Below are positions 58,052 to 64,000 of a stretch of 64,000 nt of DNA, piece after piece. The notes under the pieces are model-generated. The model had not been told where the DNA came from and ran no database searches. It saw nothing but the letters and a program-made list of their open reading frames with translations. Location: NCBI GenBank assembly GCA_019915135.1, contig JAHLMK010000002.1, positions 2,480,001 through 2,544,000 on the forward strand, read 5' to 3'. Source of the stretch: Strobilurus pachycystidiatus. Its lineage: Eukaryota > Basidiomycota > Agaricomycetes > Agaricales > Physalacriaceae. The first letter of the stretch is position 1. Each line of letters starts with the position of its first letter. A program made the translations under genes and the position numbers.

Positions 58052-59758
58052 ATGACCCGCTTCGTCTTCTCTCTGCTTCTCTGCATCACGGGCTCTGGTT
58101 CTGCGGCGTGGCGATGGTACGGGCCTAGGCATACATGTCCCCTCACCACCGAGCTCGCATTCGTACGTACGTCTGTTCGCCTCCGAGTCCGCGTCGTCTG
58201 ATACAGTGCGTCTTGAAGGAAACGACGCACCACCTGATGGACACGTACTACAACTGGACCACGGGGCGCCTGAACGGCGGGTCCGTCTGGACCGATGCAG
58301 TGGGTACTCCTCGAGAAAAACGAAAGGTTGAACGTTGAACTCCGGGTATAGAACGCGTTCGAGACGGTGCACATGCTGATGATCCAGAACGCCCGGACGG
58401 ACTGGGACGGCGTCGCGGATAACTCCTACATCGGCCGGAACGCGCTCAACGCGTCGACCAATTGGCAGACGTTTACGGGCGGGTATATTGACGATGCCGG
58501 TGTGGGTTACGTCAATGCATGGTCTTCCGCACGACGTTGACGGGCATTAGTGGGTCATCCTCGACATGTGGACAAAGGCCGACTACAAGAAGATACACGG
58601 CGAAGCCCACGTGCAGGATTTCCTGCGCAGCGCCGGGGAATTGTATGACAAGATGGCTGAGAATTGGGATGATGTCTGTGGCGGCGGAGGTGCTGTCTTT
58701 TGATCATGCTCCCCCCATTCAATTCATGACACTGACAGTGTGGTGGACGACTGACCATGGGTACAAGAACGCCATCACCAACCAGCTCTTCTTGACTGTG
58801 TCCGCTCAAGGCTCGTTACTTGATGGCCGCTATGGCGAGCTCCCTCTCATGAGTCCGCATAGGCTACCTGAGATTTGGAAACGAGACGTACTTGGAGAAT
58901 GCTAAGAAGGTCCGCGACGTCTTCTCTCTCGGGCTCTCATGTTCCTCTGACCTGACATCGTCTAGACCTGGGCTTGGTGTGAGTGCTCATCCCATGCCGC
59001 TTCTTGGTTCTTAGTTCTTGACTCATTATTTTGCACACTGGCTGGCAGTAGAGTCCTCCGGGATGCGGAACGCCGACGGTCTGTTCAACGATGGTCTTGA
59101 CAGCGAGTGTCAGAATAACGGTCAGACGACGTGGACGTACAATCAGGCTGTTATTGCTTCTGGGTTGGGAGCGCTGTACGTTGCCACCGGTAACGAGACC
59201 TTGCTCTCTGAGGCCGAAATCACGCTGGACGCTGCTATACGTTATAAGACCGTGAACGGGATCTTGGCTGAGTCTTGCGATAGCCCGGTTTTGACGGCGA
59301 CTCCTTGCGACATTGACCAGGTGCGGGTCCAACTTTGTTCCTCCGTGGCCGTGGCTTATTTGCCGACCTGAACGTATGTAGCAAACCTTCAAGGCAAGCC
59401 CAGTGCATGCCGAAGTTCACGGGATCTAAAACGTCCGATTCCGACAGGGCATCTGGACTAAGCACGTAGCGTACTATCTCATGTTCACAGACTCCAAGAA
59501 GACCATCTCGAAGTATGGTCCGTTTCTCGGTGCACAGAGTCACGCAGTCCAGAAATACGCCACCAACGCCTCCGACGATATTAGTAATCTGTGGTATACC
59601 GAGGACGAGGTGAGTGTAGCACCATTCTAAGTAAAGCGCTCATCATAACATAACATAATTGAATCTAGGGAGGGGCTATATATAATGTAAAGAGTCTACC
59701 CAGTGGGATTATGGCGCATGTCGCTGCAGCGCAGTACGGTGGCTGCGATGTCCAATGA
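58052..59758 (+). CDS. Secreted glycoside hydrolase family 76 (alpha-1,6-mannanase-like)
   Basis: Eleven exons: 58052-58162, 58207-58299, 58352-58501, 58551-58689, 58739-58810, 58863-58909, 58966-58978, 59049-59320, 59382-59393 (12 nt), 59448-59609 and 59669-59758 (386 aa). Residues 1-19 form a signal peptide (MTRFVFSLLLCITGSGSAA). Family hallmarks are WTDANAFETV, the tandem Asp motif GGYIDDAGWVILDMW (probable catalytic pair), CGGGVWWTTDHGYKNAITNQ, DGLFNDGLDSECQNNGQTTW followed by TYNQAVI, and FKGIWTKHVAYYL. GH76 enzymes cleave alpha-1,6-mannan, from yeast walls or in the fungus's own wall remodelling. Two introns are GC-AG: 58811-58862 (donor GCTCGT) and 59394-59447 (donor GCAAGC). If they are not spliced, the gene is broken. 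Confidence 0.85.
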
Positions 59759-59791
59759 CCTACCAACCAACCGAAAAATGCATTTTCGCGT

Positions 59792-60650
59792 TCACATCGG
59801 CCATACATCAGCCCTCCCCCGCCGGATGTCCTCCCAGTACGTCACGTAGTCCTTGGGATGGTGGTAGAACGGCTTCACCGACACGCGCGGATCGTCCAGT
59901 AAGGCCGCGGTGTCGGATGATGATGATGATGAGAGGATCATCTCCTCGAGGTCTTTGTCGTTTGAGATCAGCACGAGAGACTCGAGCTCCGTGCACTTTT
60001 CTAAAACCTCGCAGAGGACGGGGAGGAGGAACGCGTGCCGCCCAAGTCGGACTTCACCGATGGACAGGTGCGTGAGCCCGCGCAGCGCGAAGAGCGCGGC
60101 CCAGTCGCCGGTGGGTGAGGGGTTGACGATGTCTAAGTGGGTTAGGTGACTCCCTCGCGTGGACTGCAGGTCCCACGCTTCTACGGATAGCCGTCTGAGC
60201 GTCTTGAGCGGGAGACGCAGCCAATCAGCAGCAGGGGCCCGCGACCAGTAAACAAGGGATGAAACGCCGCTGCAGGCTGATATGATGCGGCGTGCGTCCG
60301 CTTCGCCGACGAAGCTGGTGAGGTAGAGGTGTTTGACGTGTGTGGCGAAGAAGGTGGGCGGCTTCTGGTCGACTGTGCGCATGAGCAGGGGGGTGGACTG
60401 ATTCCAGTCTAGCACTATGGTGCCGTAGATGAGGTGGTTCATCCTATGGTTGGCGGTGATGATGATCAATATCAAAAGGAGCCTTGTTTTTTTGGGAAGG
60501 GGCGACATACCTCGCACAGACATCCCGAGACAATGTGGCCAATTGGAGAGCGCTGCCTGGCTGTGAGTACGCTGCTATCTCGAATATGTGTAGCTCGAGG
60601 TCGGGTGGAAAGTTGAAAGTCGTTTCCCAGTTGTCCTTTGAGTCGGCCAT
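59792..60650 (-). CDS. F-box-like protein
   Basis: Two exons, 60650-60511 and 60443-59792, are joined across a 67-nt intron (263 aa). The N terminus FNFPPDLELHIFEIAAYSQP followed by ALQLATLSRDVCARM fits an F-box. The next segment YGTIVLDW is the strand that usually follows it in these Agaricomycete proteins. The rest alternates leucine-rich strands (HVKHLYLTSFVGEADARRII, LTHLSIGEVRLGRHAFLLPV) with helices, as expected for a substrate-binding repeat region. It is transcribed toward the GH76 gene, with only 33 bp between the stop codons. Confidence 0.82.
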
Positions 60651-61815
60651 GGTAGGAGGTAAAGTCTTGATCGCTAAGAACAGGGCTGTTAGGAGCCATT
60701 TCCCACATTGTTAGGTAACCTGCACTGGAAGCGGGATAGTGTTATGATCAAGTTGGCGCGTTCCTGGGTAGCTCCTTACCTGCTATAGTAGTCGGTCGGT
60801 TAGTTTGCCGTTGAAGGCTCAGAGTTGCATACTTACGGTATATATACCTAGATCAAAGTGAGTAAGTCAAGATCTCTAATTACACATCTTCAAGAGGTTG
60901 TAGGTACTACTTGTACTTCAATCAAAGAGGGGTTTAGGCCGGAGTGACGAGTTGACACTGGGGGTGTGAGTGTCTGCATTTGGGAACGTCATAAATAACC
61001 GAATTAGTCTCTTTCTACGTTCGTTCGCACACGCAGTCAAATTTAGCGCCTGTTTAGCGCGACTACGATCATCGCACCTCAGGCCTAGGAAGTTGGCTGT
61101 GTGGAATTGTGTCAAGCACTGCGGGATAGAGTCTTGGACATACCGCCTGACATTCGTTCTAAATATCATTGGACTCTTATGCAAGGTGTGCCACAGCTTG
61201 CTCTTGTTGCCGTCTTGTTAAGTACTTAAGATTTCCGGCAAGTATCACTCATGTGTGCAGTATGTAGGCTTGCTGCGGTAGGCGGTGAAAATCTCTGATT
61301 TGGTCGATCTCATGCGCAGCGTCACTATGTGATACCCTCGGCCGGCGAGGCAGCGCGCTTTCTTGAGCCTAACGACCAGATCGATACCATTTGTATGCAG
61401 GAGAAACTAAGCGGCGCATCTTCCGGTGTGAATCATCGAGCGGAGGTCAGCCTCAACGAAAATCACATTGCATTGGAGCGTGCGGTTTTTCGTTCATGGC
61501 GAAACTCTCGCCAAGGCAGCAACAGAACGGAATGTACGTGAGCTCTGTGAGCCCGATGACTGCGTTTCTGTGATCTTGGTGGAGACTCAAGTCCTCTTGG
61601 TCTAGGTTAACCGAAATTCTGACGAAGATCTGCCCAGGGCGAAGTGTCTTTTACATAGATCGGCGCCCACAACGCCCCCTGATCATCGATCATCATCGGC
61701 TAATTTAAATTAGCGTTGATGCGCATGCGCAGTTCGCGTTTTCTCTTTTTATTTAAGCAGCCGCTTTTCTGGAGAAACAGACTCCACCACCCCTCGCGCA
61801 AGACTTGAATCAGCC
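60651..61815. other. Intergenic region between F-box and zinc-finger genes
   Basis: This divergent intergenic region holds both promoters. A TATTTAAG TATA-like box lies at about 61750, some 65 bp before the zinc-finger start. No gene or repeat was recognised. Confidence 0.5.
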
Positions 61816-62688
61816 ATGGACCAGCAGACAGTCAACACTATGCTTCCCAGTATTCACGACATGTTCCCAGGTGGGAATCTACTCGAACGCTCATCCGTGC
61901 ACTCGCTCATTCATACGTTCCTTGCAGACCACCTCCTAGGTTTCCCTCTTCCCGACCCGCAGAGTCACCATTCCTCCTGCTACCACTCGAGTGGCTACCG
62001 TGATTGCCACTGCTCTCGCTCTCCTTCGAGTCCAAAACGTCGCCTCCCATCTGCCTTTCCCGTTGGCCATCATCCATACCCACTTGTCAACCGCAGCAAC
62101 AAGCCGGGAAGGAGTTCGGGATCCTCCTCCTCATGCTATTTCTCCGATTGCGAAGACGACCAACCATCTTCAGACAACGAAAGGAAACATCTTTGTGGTC
62201 TATGTGGAAAGACATTCAATCGTCCCAGCAGCCTCCGTATTCACATGAACACTCACACCGGAGTGACACGTATGTTTCCGCTCTCGTGTGTCCTCTCATA
62301 TCAATTGACGAGTTTCTCAGCTTTCAAATGTCCGTTCCCTGGTTGCGGCCGTTCGTTCAATGTGAACTCGAACATGAGACGCCACTACCGCAATCACACA
62401 GGTGCCAACCCCGAGTCTGCAACAGCACCGCGAGATCAAAGACTGGTGCCGTACGAATCCATATATTCCTTTGACCCGACGCAGCCGCCAGAGAGGAATA
62501 CATGGGGCGTTCATAGTCTTACTTACGACTCCCATCCCCACCATCGACCGATAGAGCATCACCGTCAACCACAGTCTAGTTACGACGACTCCTCCTCGCG
62601 ACCAGGGTGGAGGAAAGTCACTTGGGACGCGCGGGTTATGCAGCAGAGGAACGATCCCTACAGTTATCGTTCACCAAATCACAGTTGA
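61816..62688 (+). CDS. C2H2 zinc-finger protein, probable transcription factor
   Basis: Exons are 61816-62269 and 62321-62688 across a 51-nt intron (273 aa). Two adjacent C2H2 fingers are present: CGLCGKTFNRPSSLRIHMNTH and, after the linker TGVTPFK, CPFPGCGRSFNVNSNMRRHYRNH (broken here by its intron just before PFK). The linker resembles the standard TGEKPF, so both fingers should bind DNA together. The N-terminal ~130 residues are Ser/His/Pro rich with an acidic patch (SDCEDDQPSSDNER) that could act in activation. The C terminus is His/Pro/Ser rich. Target genes are unknown. Confidence 0.88.
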   Translation: MDQQTVNTMLPSIHDMFPGGNLLERSSVHSLIHTFLADHLLGFPLPDPQSHHSSCYHSSGYRDCHCSRSPSSPKRRLPSAFPVGHHPYPLVNRSNKPGRSSGSSSSCYFSDCEDDQPSSDNERKHLCGLCGKTFNRPSSLRIHMNTHTGVTRMFPLSCVLSYQLTSFSAFKCPFPGCGRSFNVNSNMRRHYRNHTGANPESATAPRDQRLVPYESIYSFDPTQPPERNTWGVHSLTYDSHPHHRPIEHHRQPQSSYDDSSSRPGWRKVTWDARVMQQRNDPYSYRSPNHS

Positions 62689-64000
62689 ATAATCACTGCG
62701 TGATTATAATGTGTACATGCACCTAAGTAAAATCTTTGACTACTTTGCTTCGCCGGCGACGCGGAAACCTCGCCGGACCGAATGTGCGTCGCGAGATTGG
62801 GGGCTGTCGAATCTTCTCCGTTGCCTCAGCTGCGGTGGCGCGCTCGCGGACACCGTCCTACCCGTAACGCTAAAGCGCAGTTAACAGTCTAGATTATGCC
62901 AAGACGCGAATGTCTTGTGTCAAACTGCGCGTTGCTATTCAAGCGCGTCGCGTTGTCAGGATCCTGTGATTATTTAGAGGAGAGCAAGCAATACGGCGAG
63001 TAAAGCAGAAACCCCTCTGGCTTGACGTGGCGTTGAGCCCCCGAGCACGTTGAAGTACTTAGCTTGCGCTGAACTTGCAGAGGCCTACAAGTAGATCACT
63101 TGATCCTGGCAGAATGCTGTCTGTCACACCCTATACATGCTTCTTCCTTCAAAGTTCCCTGCGCGGGGATCCCAACCCGCTCCGCAGCTCGAACATCGGG
63201 GCCCCGGGCGGTCAACTCGCCATCTCATTCGACCACGTATGTCTCTTTTGACATTCAGTGGGATCCTGGTCCCACGGGGTATCCTAGTTACAGATAAATG
63301 AGTACGGTATATAAGGACTTGAGTGACGGTTGCTGAACCCTACTTTCAGTCGGACCTCGAGCTTGCCCGTTTTCCTACAGTAAGCTTCTACCTGCGTCCA
63401 CACTAACGTTGAGCCTTGAGATTTTGAGAGCGCGTCGGCTGGACATGGTCTTTGAATTACCTGAACTCAGCCAGCTCCTCGTCAGATTGCATCTCTCTGG
63501 AAACTCAGGCGAAAATTCTTCTACATAGCGTCTCAATTCTCACTAGTAAGTGCTTCATCTCATAATGCATCACAAAAACTGTCGAACTCATGCTACTCCC
63601 AGCCTAGGCCTGCTACTACCAAATAGGCCCTAGTTACGTCGGAATCCCTAGCTTCCCGTAGCCAGGCCTAACCATGAAGTCCCTTTTCCAGGCTTGGCGT
63701 ATCCTAGGGCTATCCTAGGATCATGCTAGGATCAACATGGTTCATTGCTTAGATGACGCTAAGCCCATGCTGGGTATCTGTGTGTCTACACTAGCCATCA
63801 ACCAGGTATAAACACTGTTCACGCTAGGTCTATGCACTGTACACGCTGAAGATCACCTACTGCTTCGATTCACAGTAACCGGTTATATCCTGGTCAATAA
63901 GAGTTCCCTCGCACACACATGTCAAGTCAGAAATACATGCATCTCATACGAAGAAACACATTGTAAATAGCGAGAAGATGTTACTCCCTCCTTCACTCGT
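62689..64000. other. Right-end intergenic region with CTAGG-rich DNA
   Basis: No gene was recognised. From about 63600 to 63740 CCTAGG and AGGCCT-type words recur (CCTAGGCC, TAGGCCCTAG, TATCCTAGGGCTATCCTAGG), suggesting the edge of a decayed repeat. No paired termini lie inside the window. Confidence 0.4.

Overview
This 64 kb window looks like nuclear DNA of a filamentous basidiomycete, most likely an Agaricomycete of polypore or related type. The evidence is genes with many very short introns (about 43-70 nt, a few microexons), F-box/LRR-like proteins, a CRAL-TRIO/RhoGAP protein, an atypical large-type G-alpha, HAD-type terpene cyclases, and Tnp2 (CACTA), Tc1 and hAT-like transposons. The organism assignment is inference. 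All gene models are hand-spliced: introns were placed where GT-AG (three times GC-AG) sites restored one continuous, family-like reading frame, and every complete model sums to a whole number of codons.

Layout. 1-504: 5' end of an Afi1/SPA-type DENN-domain gene (-). 505-3669: no convincing gene, one decayed tandem repeat. 3670-5630: secreted, C-terminally anchored aspartic protease (+). 5943-6731: secreted CAP/PR-1 protein (-). 6821-7145: ~110-bp tandem repeats. 7385-9209: F-box gene (-) with a 203-bp hAT-type MITE in an exon. 10967-16525: complete CACTA element with a Tnp2 transposase (-) and a divergent accessory gene (+). 16975-18306: Old Yellow Enzyme homologue with altered active-site residues (+). 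18719-20773: conserved hypothetical (-). 21398-23806: NOG1 ribosome-biogenesis GTPase (+). 24258-25558: F-box protein (+). 25676-27795: 15-exon G-alpha (-). 29705-30605: hypothetical (-). 30981-32347: aldo/keto reductase (-). 33133-34888: HAD-type class II terpene cyclase, copy A (-). 35346-35740: hAT MITE. 35988-39256: 3.27-kb TA-flanked element with an 877-aa DDE transposase. 39350-39421: initiator tRNA-Met (+). 39825-42045: CRAL-TRIO/RhoGAP protein (+). 42.1-46.9 kb: gene-poor, with a decayed triose-phosphate-transporter-type pseudogene and a 24-bp minisatellite. 46982-48044: hypothetical (-). 48440-50303: three adjacent DNA transposons (hAT MITE, Stowaway-like MITE, intact Tc1). 50338-50409: second, identical initiator tRNA-Met (-). 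51773-53437: terpene cyclase copy B (+). 55795-56346: hypothetical (-). 58052-59758: GH76 glycosidase (+). 59792-60650: F-box protein (-). 61816-62688: two-finger C2H2 protein (+).

The main discovery is an inverted segmental duplication of a block made of initiator tRNA-Met, about 0.8 kb of shared upstream DNA, and a HAD/class-II sesquiterpene-cyclase gene of the drimane-synthase type. The left copy was later split by two transposons whose target-site duplications are still perfect. The right copy has a tandem duplication of the cyclase upstream region and a nonsense codon that shortens the enzyme. The aldo/keto reductase next to copy A, and perhaps the Old Yellow Enzyme, are possible but unproven tailoring partners.
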